This document shows, piece after piece, positions 37,901 to 52,900 of a DNA stretch of 64,000 bases (positions are counted from its first letter, which is position 1; every line of letters begins with the position of its first letter). The stretch spans positions 32,239,732 through 32,303,731 of the forward strand of contig CM055095.1 of assembly GCA_029204225.1 (NCBI GenBank). The letters are read 5' to 3'. The stretch comes from Diphasiastrum complanatum (Eukaryota; Streptophyta; Lycopodiopsida; Lycopodiales; Lycopodiaceae). The translations under genes were made by a program, and so were the position numbers. Below the pieces are notes generated by a model that saw only the letters and a list, made by a program, of their open reading frames with translations, was not told the DNA's origin and did not search any database.

Positions 37901-40900
37901 GACTCGCTACTAGCCGTGTCATAAAAGTGACATTGACACGAACTACATGTATAGAGTAAAGTAAGAAAACTGCTAAAAAATGGAAATATATGTCGAGTGC
38001 CCAAATAAACAGGACTTACATATTCTGACACTGTCCCTTAAGTCTTAGTCTATCTTACGTATAGCTAGCTTTTCTCGAAGAAGTCTCTTCCCAACTTTCC
38101 AATGCATGTCTCTAGGCGTAGCCATCTATTGGCTTACACGACTGATAACATAACTTATCTAAGGACGAGTAGTGGTAAGATAAATAAGACAACCAACTAA
38201 CTGACGAAATAGTGTAGCATCAACTAGTTTATTCTCGTCCTCATGAGATAATTTCTTACCAACCTCCATAGGCATAGAAACTGGCTTATTGTCGTACATT
38301 TTGAAACGCTCTACAATCTCCTTCACGTACTTTGTCTGCGTGAGTGCGATACCATCATGCCTTTGCCAAATATCCACTCTCAAACAATAGTGCATCAATC
38401 CAAGATCAGTCATGTCAAAGTTGGAAGATAAATCCTTTTTGATTGCACCAATCAAACTCTCATCATTACCTGTGATTTTGAGGTCGTCTACATACAACAT
38501 GATCAGGGTGATGCTAGAACCTCCTCGCGCCAAATGGTATAGATTGAAATTAGAGGAAGTGTCTACCAAACCTTTAGATAGGAGGTACTCATCAAAGTGG
38601 CTGTACCAAGCACGAGGTGCTTGCTTCAATCCATACAAGGCTTTCTTCAACCTGCCAAAGCCACTTGGCTGTTGCATATAAACTTCCTCCTCAAGTTTGC
38701 CGTTCAGAAAAGTGGACTTTACGTCCTTTGATGTAGATTCCATTCAAACAATGCCGCCAAAGCAATCACCATGCGAAGTGTGTTCCGCTTAGCCACGGGA
38801 GCGAATGTCTCCTCATAGTCAATGCCCTTACTCTGCGCGTATCGCTTTACCACAAGCCTCGCTTTGTGTTTCAGGGGTGCCATCGGCATTGTACTTCGTT
38901 TTGTATACCCATTTGTTGCCAATGGATTTCTTACCTTGTAGAAGATCCATTATTTCCAAGTAACATGGCGTTTGATGGAATTGATCTGCTCTTGCATTGC
39001 TTTTTGCCAAATCTCTTGATCCTTGGCCTCCTCAAAGCAAGAGGGCTCACTTGACTCAACAATGTGGCTCATAAGCGCTAGATTGACCCGATATTTATCG
39101 GGTTCCTTCTTCTTGCGTGTGGAGCGACGCAGCTCTCCCTATTTACTAGATTTCGCTACCTCACCATCTTTAACTTGTGAAGCAATCTCAAACTCCTAAA
39201 GTTCAGGTGACCTAAGCGTCTATGCCACAAATCACTTTGAGAAGATGTGGTTGTTACCAATCCATTGCACCTGGAAACCACAACATTCAACTTGCACAAA
39301 CCACATGACTTGTTGCAGAAACCATCAACAATCACTTTGTAACCTTGTTTTGTATCCTTGACCTGGCATCTCTTATTGCTAAACTCAACTTTCAGCATGT
39401 GATCAGTCATCGTTCCAACATAAAGCAAAATTTTCTGCAACCCAGGAACATACAATGTCCTATGATAGCTAATTTGATAGCACTTTGTTTTTTCCAAGGT
39501 ACCAATTGTGTGGTAGATGCACTATCTCATGTACTATATCAAATGCCATTTGTAGTCATTGAAAAGGACTTATTATATGAGATAAGAAAGGCTTAGCAAG
39601 AAGATCCACACTATAAGAGAGTGGAATAGGAAATGCAGAGTCTCCAGAGGAGAGCTCTACCTTGGTTCGCACGTATTTTAAGTATTCCACAGAAGATGGA
39701 ATAGTCATGGGAAATGATATGGCTCTTATTCCAGCTTGTGGAGTGTTGTGCAAGAGAATCTTACATCTCTGTCATGACAACCCTAGTGCTAGTCATCTTT
39801 GTGGGGATGGGACCTATGAGTTGATTCGACGTAACTTTGGTGGTCTCAACTTAAGAAAAAAGTAAACCATTATGTGACACATTGTTTAACGTGTCAGATT
39901 AATAAGGCTAACGAGATTAAAGTGCTTGGAATGCTATGCCCGTTACTCGTATCAGAGGGGAGATGAGAGAGTTTTTCTATGGACTTTATTACATGTTTAC
40001 CACTTAAACAACAACAACATAATGCTATCTTAGTTGTTGTTGACAGACTCACTAAAATGGCTTTTTTTATTCCAACACATAATAAGATTGTTGCACCTGG
40101 TACTGCTAATTTGTTTATGCAGCATGTGTCTAGACTTCATGGATTACCTAGATATATTGTGTCTGATAGAGACCCTCGTTTAATTGGTAGTTTTTGGACT
40201 GCAGTATTGAGCAGTTAGAGGTGCAATTGGGAATGAATAATATTAATCATTTTGAAATGGATGGACAAATGGAGAAAGTCAATTAAACTTTCGAAGACAT
40301 GCTTAGGGCATATGTGAGTGAAAAGCAAACACAATGGGAGTGTTACCTACCGTTGTTGGAGTTTGCTTATAATGATAAAAAGATTGCATCTACAAAAGTC
40401 CTTTCGCCCTAAGTTATGCTTTTAGACCAACTAGCTCAGTTACTGTAAGTAAGCCTCATAAGATGCCTAGTGTTGTGAAATTTCTAACTCACATGCAACA
40501 AACGTTAGAGTTGGCAAAGGAAAACGTGAGAGCGACGATGGATTGGGCAAAGACTTATGTCGATTTGGATGTACGCCAAGAAAGTAAAAGGGACATGGTT
40601 TTTCTCAAGATTAGCCTCCCATCCACCTCTCAGTTGTCCCCTTCTCCACTTCCGTCAGTTTCAGGTGAGCCTATCCGGGCTCATCCCAGTGTCTTTAAAG
40701 ACCTAAAACCTCCTACTTTTATTGGGGAAGAGAAGGATTGAAACACATATATTCTACAAACCTTCCTCAGCAAATGGAAGAACATACATGCTCTTAAACA
40801 GACCCCTGACCATTTGCAAGCTATTGAGGCTAGTCTTTCCCTACGGCCCATGGCCTATAAGTGGTGGTTAAACCTCTAGGAAACTGGGCAGACCCCCCGG

Positions 40901-43900
40901 TCATGGAAAGCTTTTGAAGAAGCGTTCCTAAGAGAGTTTCTACCAGAAAATGAATTGGATAGAGCCTGGGAATCCTAGGAATAATTTCATCAACTACACC
41001 CTAGTTAAAAAACTCAGACTTCCAGAAGTACCTAGTCAGAAGGCAAGAAAATTTGGGAAACTATGGTAAGTGATTTAAATCTTGGTATTCAGGGGTATCA
41101 AGATGAAATAAACTTCCAGATAATGCACCTGGATTGCACATATATTGTTCTCGGGAGAGATTGGCTCTACAGTTTAGGACCTTCCCTCCATAGAAATTAT
41201 CAGGAGAACACCCTCAGCTTTCAGCATAAAGGCCGAGAGATCCAGTTGCATGGGGAACATGATGTCCCTAACAGCCCTATGGTTTGTAGTTCAGAGCTTT
41301 GTCAGCTAATCGGAGACGACGACCATCAGGTATTCTTATGTGACTTTCACTTTATTTCAGAAGTTTCTATTTCTAGTTCTTTACAACAAAAAATTAGTAA
41401 ATTAGAAACTTTGTTGTCTAAATTTAAAGATGTTTTTCTTGAAGATTTACCACATGGTTTACCACCTAGCAGAGAAGTAGATCATGTAATAAACCTAGTA
41501 CCAGGTACAACACCTATTTTTAAACCTCCGTATCGGGTCAGCCGAACAGAGGATGAAGAAATAACTAGGCAGTTAACAGATTATCTTGGGAAAGGCCAAA
41601 TTTAGACCAGTAGTTCACCATGGGCCTCACTAGCCCTTTTGGTGAAAAAGAAAGAGGGGTCTATGCATCTTTGTGTAGATTACAAAGCCCTCAATAAAGT
41701 CACAATTAAGAATAAATACCCAATGCCTCGGGCAGACGAGTTGTTTGATCAACTCGACGGGGCTAAATTGTTCAGTAAAATAGACCTCAGATTGGGATAT
41801 CATCAAGTTTGTATAAAGTCGGAAGATGTCCCGAAAATAGCTTTTAGGACTTGTCATGGTCATTATGAGTTTAAGGTGATGCCTTTTGGGCTCACAAATG
41901 CTCCTGCTACCTTTATGACCTTGATGAACAGTGTCCTCAGACCATACTTGGGTAAGTTTGTAGTCGTATTTTTAGATGACATCCTCGTTTACAATAAGAC
42001 GAGGAAGGAGCATCTTAAACACCTCAGAAAGGTGTTTCGACTGCTTAGAAAGCATAAGCTTTATGCTAAGAAACCTAAGTGTGAATTCTTCGTTGAAGAA
42101 GTAGCTTATTTGGGTCTTTTAGAGCTGCAGACCTTTCTAGGTTTGGCGGGATACTACAGACGATTTGTCATGGAATATGCTCAGATAGCAGTTTCTATGA
42201 CAAATCTTCTTAAGGGGAAGGGAAAGGAGTTCATTTGGGAGTCTGCACAGCAGGAGAGCTTTGATGCTCTCAAAACAGCCTTAGCCACATTGCCAGTTCT
42301 AAAAGTCGTCGACCCCATTCAACCATTTGTGGTCGAAACAGATGCTAGCGACTTTTCAGTTGGTGCTGTACTAACTCAGAGTGGACGACCAGTTGAGTTC
42401 GAGAGTAAAAAACTCGAGCCAGCATAGACTAGGTATAGTGCCTATGAAAAGGAACTCTTCTCCATAGTTCATGCCCTTAAGACTTGGAGGCATTATTTGT
42501 ATGGTGCCAACTTTGAGGTCCTGACAGACCATGAAAGTCTCAGATACCTTTGCAATCAGCCTGAGCTCAGAGGTCAGAAAGCTCGTTGGGCTGAGTTAAT
42601 GCAAGAGTTTGATATGTCTATTAGATATAGACGGGGGAAATTCAACAGAGTAGCAGATGCACTTAGTAGAATGCCTATGATAAACGAGCTGAGTTTTACT
42701 CAAATTCGTAGTGAGTTACTTGAGTCCTTGAGAGGGAAGTGCCAGCATGATGCATTCTTCTCTACTATCTGGAACTCAGTCCAGAGCAGACAGTTACAGA
42801 CTCCAGAACCAGTTCCCGAGGCTGGTGCCAGTTCATCCAAGAATACGGCAGCTTCCGTTGAGGATGATGATGAGTCCGAGTATACGTCAGATGACATTGA
42901 GGATTCTGAGCCTGTATTACCCAAGCAAACCCCAGTGGTTGAGGGTCAGTTGACTCAAGGATTCAAATGGGAACAATATTCCATTCAGGATGAGTATTTG
43001 CTCTATAGAGATAGAGTATGTGTCCCCAATTTAGAGGATTATAGGCACCAGGTCCTATATGAGTGTCATGACAGTCCTAGTGCGGAGCACCCAGGCATTC
43101 AAAAGACCTATGAGCTTCTTCGTAGGCAATTTTTCTGGCCCAGTATGAAAAAGGACGTCCAGCAATATGTAACCAGTTGCCAGAAATGTCAGGTAAATAA
43201 AGCAGAGCGTTTAAAGGTAGGAGGGTTGTTACAGCCCTTAGATATACCAGTTGGTAAATGGGAGAGTATCTCCATGGATTTTATAGTAGGCCTGCCTAAA
43301 ACCCAAAAGGGTAATGACGCTATATGGGTCACAGTTGATCGTCTGACCAAAATGGCTCACTTTATTCCGACCAAAACAACTGTTAGAGCTCCAGAGTTAG
43401 CAAGGTTGTTTGTAGATGGGCTATTTAAATTGTACGGTCTACCTTCCGGCATAGTCAGCGACCAGGATAGTAAGTTTAATGGAAAATTTTGGAGGGTAGT
43501 ATTCCATCATCTCCATACTAAACTTAACATAAGTACTACCGACCATCCACAGACGGACGATCAAACATAAAGAGTAAAGCAGGTGCTGGAGGATATGCTT
43601 CGTGCATACGTCATCAAAAAGCAGACTAATTGGGAGGAGTATCTCTCGATCTTAGAGTTTGCTTATAATAGTACCAAACACTCAGCTACGGGATACAGCC
43701 CATTTATGCTGATGTATGGTTTCAGCCACGCTCACCCACAACTGTAGGGTTTAAACAAGAAAAAGTTGAAGCAGCCAGAAACTTTTTAGAAGACCTAAAC
43801 CAAATGATAGAACATGCTAAGCGTAGCATTAGGCAGTCCCAGGATCGAGCCAGGCATTATGCAGGTCCACACAGACGGGATGTGCAGTTCTTTACTGGTG

Positions 43901-46900
43901 AGAAAGTCTACTTGAGAGTCCCAGTTGACTCTAAAACCCTTAAATCAGGAGTGTGTGCTAAGTTGTCTCCTAGGTATTGTGGTCCTTTTACCATCAGTAG
44001 GAGACTAGGCGAGGTCACCTATGAACTAGAACTCCCACACAGCAGTAAGATTTTTCCAGTCTTTCATGTAAGTCAGTTACGAAAAGCCTTAGCCAGATCA
44101 GAAAATCTGGTAGGGGACAGTGTTCTAGTTCTCCCATTGGATTCTCAGCAACCTCCACATGAACCAGAGGAGATTCTTGATAGTAGAGAGACGCAGACTC
44201 GTCATATCTGGTCAAGTGGAATGATCAGCTTGTTGAGAATGCCACTTGGGAAAAAGGCAGCGTCCTTCGCAAGATTTTTCCAGACTTTGTCTTAGAGGAC
44301 CAAGACGGTTCTTAAGGGGGAGGAAGTGTTACGAGCATGTAACCAGTGCCGAACCCTAGAGAACATAGGAGGTCAGATACCACAGTCAGGGTCGTGTCCA
44401 GCATACACGACCAACAGGGCAAGACAGTGTGAGTAGTGTGCCCTGGCACGGTCCATAGCCATGGCGGGCCTAACACAACCTAGGGACCCTGTCAGCAGGG
44501 TAGGGCCCCACATTGGGTCCCGACGTGCAGTTGGCCATGTCATTGCCACGTGACTGACACTTGGCAGTATGCATGCTACCAGTCCTCACACTGGGCTAGG
44601 AGGGGCTTGCTCCATATGAGGGAGTAGGCAAGGTTGGGTGGTTCAGTTATTGTTTGCCCTACTGTGGTGTTAGGATCTCTTACAATGGGTCAACAAGACA
44701 CATGTCATATGCTCATTGGGAAACTAGGTCCAGTGCATGAGTGACACATGTTAGATGGTCCTCCTACTTGCTTGCCTATTGTGTGGCAAGCGCCGGCTGT
44801 GCATGGAGCTTGCCATGTGTCGATGTTAGGATGTGTTAGGGTTAAGGGGTGCTTGAGGAGAAATGGTGTGGTGCCTTGCCAGGCATTTACTCTCTTATTC
44901 GTAGACTTGCAGCATAGCTCTTATGTTTGCTTGTTCATTTATGTATAGTTACTTGAGATTAATGAAGAGACAAATTTGGTCAGTGGTTTTGTGTATTTAC
45001 TTTAGATTTATGAGCTTGTGTGCAACAACCCTCGTATAGGATCCTATTCTTTGATGCATCTTGTTCATTGAGTTTTGTTGGGCTTAAAAGACTCAATCAT
45101 AACATTGTAGAACTACTTGATTTAGAAAGATGTTATAGTAGGCTAAATGGGAGCTTTAGGTGTGCTTATGATTGAACTTACTTTTGTGATAACCAATAAG
45201 CAAAAAGTAAGGTTGGGCATACATGTGGATGTATTGAAATTATTTTAACAGGTCGTATGAAGGCTAACTCTAGGACATAGGGGACATTTGGGAGTATTTT
45301 AAAGAGCTTAATAAGTTCACTTATCAATGGATCTTCCATTGGTAGTTTAACTCTATACCTTGCTCCTTGGTACATATTTAAGATACAACCTTGTTGGAAG
45401 GATAGCACAGTCTATGAGAAAGGAGCTTGAGATAGCATAGTCCTCAAGCTCTTTCTCATAGACTGTGCTATCCTTCCAACAAGGTTGTATCTTAAATATG
45501 TACCAAGGAGCAAGGTATAGAGTTAAACTACCAATGGAAGATCCATTGATAAGTGAACTTATTAAGCTCTATAAAATACTCCCAAATGTCCCCTATGTCC
45601 TAGAGTTAGCCTTCATACGACCTGTTAAAATAATTTCAATACATCCACATGTATGCCCAACCTTACTTTTTGCTTATTGGTTACTCTTAAATAACTTCTA
45701 GCAGTTTGGAAATTCATATCTTTTTTTTGAGATGTGTTTTTCAAGTAAACCCCCTCAAAATGATGCACAATTGTATTTGTTAATTTCATTTAGATTTTTC
45801 ATGAAGTAGGGCTGCAAAAGTAAGAAATGGCCCAATCAACATGAGCTTATGGGCATCATGATGGTTAATTGATGCCAATATATCTAGTCTTGATGTTGCC
45901 TACATTTTCTTGTAACATAGCATAATTTTGTGATTTGACTTTATGCTATCTTTTATTAAGATCACTGATAAAATGCCATCATGAAACCTTTACATCTGGT
46001 CTCTGTTCCTCAGGTGGTGACGGATGACTTCGGCATTCTTAAAGAGGTTCGTCGTTGATTCTTGATAATTTGATAAAGTGGATTGTGCCACCTCTTCTAC
46101 TTTTTGATCATTACAAATAATAATGGGTGACATATTATTGATTCTTCTAAATGCGCACCGGTGACCATAGACACCCGTTCTGAACCTTTTGATTTGGATT
46201 TCTGGAATTTTTTCCAGGTTTCCCAAGGAGTTATTTATCTGATCCTGAAAAACAGAGGTGTAGGAAAAATTCAATTGTTATCATAAATTGCTTATAGTAC
46301 TATTTTAACGAGTAGCAGCCTATTGTATTGTAAAGATACAGAGATAAGCTTCAACTTACAGTCATTCCAGGAGGGCTGTGCTACTTATGTAAATAAAGTT
46401 AGTACTGTTACAAAAGTCAGGTTCCATGAAATCATAGAACGGTTCACCAACGGTTCATGAACCATACCCTGAACCGTACGGTTCACAAAGCTTGAGACCC
46501 TGAACCGTGGTGAACCGTTATTAATTAATTAATTAATCAATTAATTTTTTTACTTCCCACCCCCAAAAACGGCCCGAAAGAAGCTAAAGAAAACCCGAAT
46601 TGTTTAGGGAATTTAATTCTTTCTTTTGGGGGGAGTGTCCTCCCCACCATAGCATATAATTAATTAACTAGTTAATGGCTCTTTTTTACTTCCCACCCCC
46701 AAAAACAGCATACACATGAAATAGACATGTTTTTTGAACTAAAAAAAGCAACTAGAACCAAAACCTTATTTTTGACTCTCTCTAGACACACATATTCTCT
46801 CTCTAGCCTGCCTTATTCTCTCTCATCAATCGGAGCGGAAATGGCCAAAGATCCAAAGCTCCCTCTCTCTCAGTCTCTAGCACAAAAACAAGGAAATGAG

Positions 46901-49900
46901 GGCCAAAAATCCGTTGGGAGGGGTTTTGGGGGGCAAAGGGAAAAAAATAAAATTAATTAATTAATAATAATTAATTACATGAACCGTGGGTTCTATGCAT
47001 GAAATATGATATCAATCTTATAAATCCTTCAGGGCATGCATAGCCTGTAAATACTTCCTGATAGGAAGTAAGACATTGTTTGTCCAATCAGGAAATTGAG
47101 TGAATTAGCCATATAATAATAGCCTCTTAAAGTTGACAAACAGGTTGCTGAAGGATTTAGTGCTAGTTAGTTCATGGCCTCATGGAAATGTGGCAGTAGA
47201 TCTTATTCCATGCATTTGCAGTACAAACGATTGTAAGTTTCATTATCCAGCAGTTCAATCATGTCAACAGATATCAAAGCCTTCTCTGTCTTATATGCTT
47301 GTTCAAAGTAGGCCTATTAACATGATTCATTCACTTATGCTAAAGCAGCTACATAGTTGACAATATGGTTTGTTTCAAATATCCAGATAGTAAAAGGCTA
47401 TGATGTTGTAGTAGTTCACAATGATTGAACCCCTTTCCAAATGCAATCTATAAATGGTTCATAAATGTCTAAACGGTCTATTTAAGGCAGCCCAGTCTCA
47501 TTCCCTATTTTGAAGTGATTTCAAAAAGATTTACAGAATGTGTTTCAGATTGGTTTTTTTAGGTCACATTCCAAAACAGAATGTGTTCAGAACGTCATTC
47601 TGAAACAGTTCTGTATCGGAATTTGTATCTATGATATCCACCATCTTGCTTGCATTAACTAGATGAGCTGTGATACATTGAGTAATTTTTCAATAGATAG
47701 AAACCAAGGTTATGCCATATTCGGATGAAAACAACTTGTACCTCAATAAGCAAAGGCTTTTTAGTACTTTGTTTTAGTTACGATATTGGCTGTAATGCTA
47801 GCTTGACAGGAAATCAAGTTAATCATACTGACCACCTTGATGAGAGACATCTAGTTGGAGTTTCTATCATTTAACTTAATTCCTTTTTCTGTCCCTCTTT
47901 GACTTGGCCAAATTCTTCTTCTTCTATTCCCTTCCGAAGTTTGACTGCTCTCAATCATGCTCAAAGAGACTCTCCTATATTGATGCTGAACTGTCCAGTA
48001 AGTGTGCTCTAGTGATGCTACCATAGATTCTTGTTGCTCTTGGGCTTGGACCCTCATTGGCGGCTGTTCTTTGGCTGGGTGAACAGCTAGTTGATGTCGA
48101 TATCTGGTGTTTGTTTTTTGAAGTGACTTTATTCATCACATCAGTACAGTAGTTGTTGGGCATGCAACTGTGTATTTTTTAAAACAGGGTTAGCATGCTT
48201 GAATGTCTTGTAAAGGAAAAGCACAAGATTTGATGGTTGTACACAAAAATATATAAGCTGCTGCATTTTATCTATAGTATTTGTAAAATTTCCAGAAGTC
48301 ATAGACACATTTAAACCACCAAACAAGCAGACAAATTAGTATAGGACATTTCTCTTGTGTTTCAAGCCAAGACCATGTGGTGGATCATTCAGTCACAGTA
48401 TGTAGGTAGGCTCAAGTGTAGTACAAGACATGTTTGTGGGTGACCATCTGCTTATTTCTACTTAAGTAAAGTGATAGCAGCCTTTTAGTCTAATGATGCT
48501 GGGAAAGAAGAATAACAAGTCTTAGCATTCACACTATTGGATTAACTGCCACCTGCATGTTAATCAATTTCTCACTTCATCTCTGATATTTTTTATAAAT
48601 GCTTATTCTCCATCAAGCCTCACCTCTATTTTTCATCGTATCTTTGCGCGTGGAGCTGCTAAACTCCCTCCATTGAAATTTTTTTCACGACTCCTGTTCT
48701 GTCGATTAAAAGTAAAGCATTGCACGTTTCCACGATCACTATCTTCATAATCGGATATTTGTTGTTTTGCATTTTATGCTAATGTAACTTATCTTTCATG
48801 ACAGAACTTGCATTTGCCCTTGAACTGGAGCAGAGGTGTTTTTTTGCATGCGTGGTTTTGTTTACACATAACCTCTGCAGGCAACAAGCTTATCTTACAT
48901 CCATGCAGCAGAAGAGGGCAAGCATATACATATAGCCCACAAAAGTGCATCGAAGTCACTATTTAAACTGTATCCTTGTCTTTTGGATTGGATTTCAGGT
49001 GATAATTCACGGGCAGGGGTGGGAGACCCCAAGGGAGCCTTATGAAGTCAAAGTTCGGTGAGTTGCTTGCTGTTAGTTCTTTCATGGAACTTTCTACTGG
49101 AAGTAAATGCCTACTACTATTAGTTAGAACAGCTATTTGACTGCTGTTTTAACTCTGGGTAATTATATCTGAGCCTTCACTTGTGTTCTTTTATATGGAT
49201 CATCTATTTCACATGAATGGCTAGTACAGGAAGAAGAGCAGTGTTGAGACTACAGAGAATGTTTGATTTGAAGCTATCAAATTTTCGTGAGGTTTTCATT
49301 ATACAGGATCACTGGGAAAGTGCCAAGAGAAGGAAAGATTTTCTTCCAAAAAGATCAGGAGCCTTTTCATTTCACGTTTGGCAAAAATGAGGTCAACTAG
49401 TACTTGGCAATCTTCATCTCTGATGATGTCATGTTTTTTGCTTCAAGTTCTATCTCGCTTTTGCTACCATCAAGTTTCTAACATAAACAACTATTACCGA
49501 TTCTTATGTGAGTATGACTCTTGAAAGCCAAGATATTATCGATACACTGTTTAGGTGGTTTTACCAGCTTTTGTTAGCATTGTCAGTTTCTCCCTCTTTA
49601 TATCATTTTCTAAAACCTTTTGGGTCATTTTTTTTTCTATTTTGTAGTTTCCTCTTCCTTCTTCGCTCGTTTGTGGTCAGTAGCAACATTTATAGGTGGT
49701 GGATAGTCTTCTAGTTCTACTAGCTCTCATTTCTACTGGGTTTTCTTCAACATTTGGATACGCATTAGCTACTTGACAGCAATGAAGCATAAAAACGACT
49801 TTGAGAGAAACTGTAGAAAAAATCAGCTTTATATTAAACGTAGCTAGAAAAGTGGTTCTACTTAGTGTAAAACTAATAGGAGAGTTCACCAAGAGCCCCC

Positions 49901-52900
49901 ATGAATCAACTATCTAGATATGTATCAACCATCTACAATGATAACATCAGGTAAAGTTCAAAGATACTTGTCTGAAAAAAGTCGTAGTGGATGACGATGA
50001 CGATGATGATGTCATAGAATGTGCTAGACGTATACATAATTGTGGAGCATGATGTATAACTCTCAAGTTGTAGGTCTAGGAGGCTAGTAAGATTGTCTCT
50101 AGTCTCGATGTCTGAATGGGATAGTCAAATCGTCCTCTGACTTGAACTTTGTACGAGGATGACACTTGGAGAAAAAGGTGGCAATACGAGGCTTCGTGTC
50201 TCTTGGAATATAGAAGCTGCTGCAGAAAATATCCTTCTTGTGCTGAAATATCTCTCGTTTCATCAAGATTACACATCTTTGATCATCATATGCATTGATG
50301 AACGGAGCTTGATTGGCTGATCACGAAAGTGATGATGAGGCGCCTCTCTGATCTCATGATAAATAGGCATCACGAGACAAAATGATCGACTCCTCAATCT
50401 CACCCATTTTACACAAGTGGCAGGGCCCCTTGAAACTACCTGTCTCCACACGAAGGGTATGTGATAACCGCATGTCTAAATTTTGTGCTAGGATTAGGTC
50501 TCCAATTGCATCCAACTCCAAAAGTGGGTCGGATAGTGGTCTAGCTTGACCACCAAATTACTTGACCAATCTCGTTGAGTGCATGCTCATTATGTGAGCT
50601 GTTAGATATGTGAGTGAGTCCCCATTAGAAGGTGAGATATAGATCTGCCAAATGAGTCTAATAGATGTGAGTCTTGGTAGTATTAGGATGGACAATCCCC
50701 CTGCTCATGGAATGCATGTCATGATGTGAGTGCTAGGCATAACAAACTCAATCAAGATAATCTGGTGTGCAACAAAGGGCTTGCTACGTTATTAGTGGTA
50801 GCACACAAATTTGGAGATGTGAAAAGCTACCCCAATTCGATCTTGCGAGCCCATACACCATGCCTTTGCTACAAGCATCGTTGTGGGAGCGACTTCAGTG
50901 TCAAAGAGATGACGCTTACTCTGTGTCTTGTCTATGTCTTTGAAAGTGAAATTGGCCCATATTGATTAGGGAAGAATGCCCTTTTCTTAATCAACTGATG
51001 GGATAGGGCTTGTGAAGAGCATGCCCAAATTATAGGAAGAAATAATCTAAGCTGGCCAATCATCCAAATTTGAATGTCTATCTTTGCATGACAGAGATGT
51101 ACTCACTCTATAATTAGATGCTGCTGCAACCCTCTCTAGAAGGAGGGACCGAGTTTAAATTGTCCACATAAAATATGATAAATACTAGTGTGCCTCTTAG
51201 CTCTCAGCTCGCAGCTTGCAACCTTGACCACTTTCCTGAACAATGGCCCTCTTCAACTCATGAAGATAGTGACCAAATAAGGCAGTAGAGTGAAAAATCT
51301 TGGTTAACTCCTATGGTACTAGTGATTGGCTCAAATATGTCCTTGCTTGACCTATAAGATCTCACCCTCTTATAATATGCCATGACAAGTTGACAACCAA
51401 TATGGTACTAGATGAGAAATGAAGATCTCTCAGCCTTTAAATTAGCAGGTGCCATGGTACCGTTGTTTGGCCTCATGGGATCACCAATTTTGTCGATTGG
51501 GTGAATTACATGATACACGAAGGGGATGGGAAACCAAAGATTTTTGGGTGGCAAGCACATGGGACACAATGTCTATAGGGTGAATGAGAAGTATGGTCTT
51601 AAGGTGCTTGATATCATGAGCGTAATCACGTTTCAATTGATCAATGGCTTCACATACTATCTTTGGAGAGTATCTAGGTGAAATAATGATTGGGGTGATG
51701 ATGGGTGTTGTACAGAAGGTGGCAACATGTTGGTAGGCACATAGAACAGTTGGCAGGGGGACCATGTGGAAGAAACTCACACCAAAAGGCACCTAGTGAA
51801 GAGTTGTGTACAAAAGGTCTAGAAATGTCCTATCTGCAGCTTTCATAAAAGCTGCCTTCTTGTGTCACAACAAAGTTCGGTGGAAGAGCTATTGACCTTG
51901 ACACCATTTAGACAGAATTGACAAAACTCCTTGGCATATCGTATACGACGTGGGATGTATAGCATGCTTTTAGTGTATGCAATCTGGATGGGAAGGAGAC
52001 GGATGCAGTTGTATGGAGACCGGAGGTGAGAAATTTGGCTTGTGTGTCCAGCAAACTATTAGATGGTATATGGTGGAGTAGCAAATGTAGTGAATATTGC
52101 AATTTTGTATGTATAATGTTCATACTATATTGTTTGTCTATTACACCATGATGCATCATAATAAACTATATTGTCTATCTGAATCATAGATCCATCGGTA
52201 CCAGGATCCGCGGATCCAGTGTGGTACCGCGGATCCATACTGATCCGCGGTACCACAATATATACTATTTTTTAATATATAATATTTTTTAATATTTAAT
52301 ATACTAATATTTTCTTTTTTAACCTAACCCCCCCCTCGCTTCATCTCTCTCCCTGCCCGTCGCCCTACTGTCCGCGCCCTCTCTGTTGTATGCCCATCGC
52401 CCTACTGTCCGCACCCTCCCGACTGTCTTCGCATTGCACTGATCGCGTCCTCCCCTGCTATTGCTATTTCGGCCTTTATTGTGGTTTTTTCAAGCCTTCC
52501 GACTCCTATCGCACCCATAGAGATCTCTGCCTTCTTTCCGCAGTCCTTTCTACAGAGATGGTGCATTCCAACCTTGCCGATCTGTGGGACGAGGTGGACA
52601 TTGTCAGGCGGGTTCCCGACAAGTCTAACAAGTCCGGTGCAAGGATAGTGCGCTGTCGATATTGCCTGACCGAGTTCGTTGCCACCCTCACTCGCCTTAA
52701 AGGTCACCTACTCAGCGCACGCGCGAGAGATGGTGGCACACTGAATGCTGCCCCCTGTGCCAGCATGTCCGTTCCCGTCAGGCAGCGACTTTTGGATACC
52801 TACGGGCCACGTCTTGTGGCGAGGGAGAACACCATTTCAGAGGGTGTTCTTCGGTTTTGCACCGCTCCTTACGTGGTTGACCCCGAGTTGCTGCCTGCTC

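Larger units (their letters stand above)
36617..46013 (+). other. PAS1 intron 5 (9.4 kb)
   Basis: Intron of 9397 bp, listed piece by piece below. Its first 1.4 kb (36617-38010) has no recognisable feature. It then carries a Copia remnant, a Gypsy fragment, a chromovirus with 3' LTR, and a long inverted repeat. The last 330 bp (45684-46013) is AT-rich unique sequence leading to the exon 6 acceptor. Confidence 0.85.

Noticed and set aside
49508-51792. Assorted 60-100 codon frames in intron 8
   Set aside because: No motif, splice or composition support on either strand.
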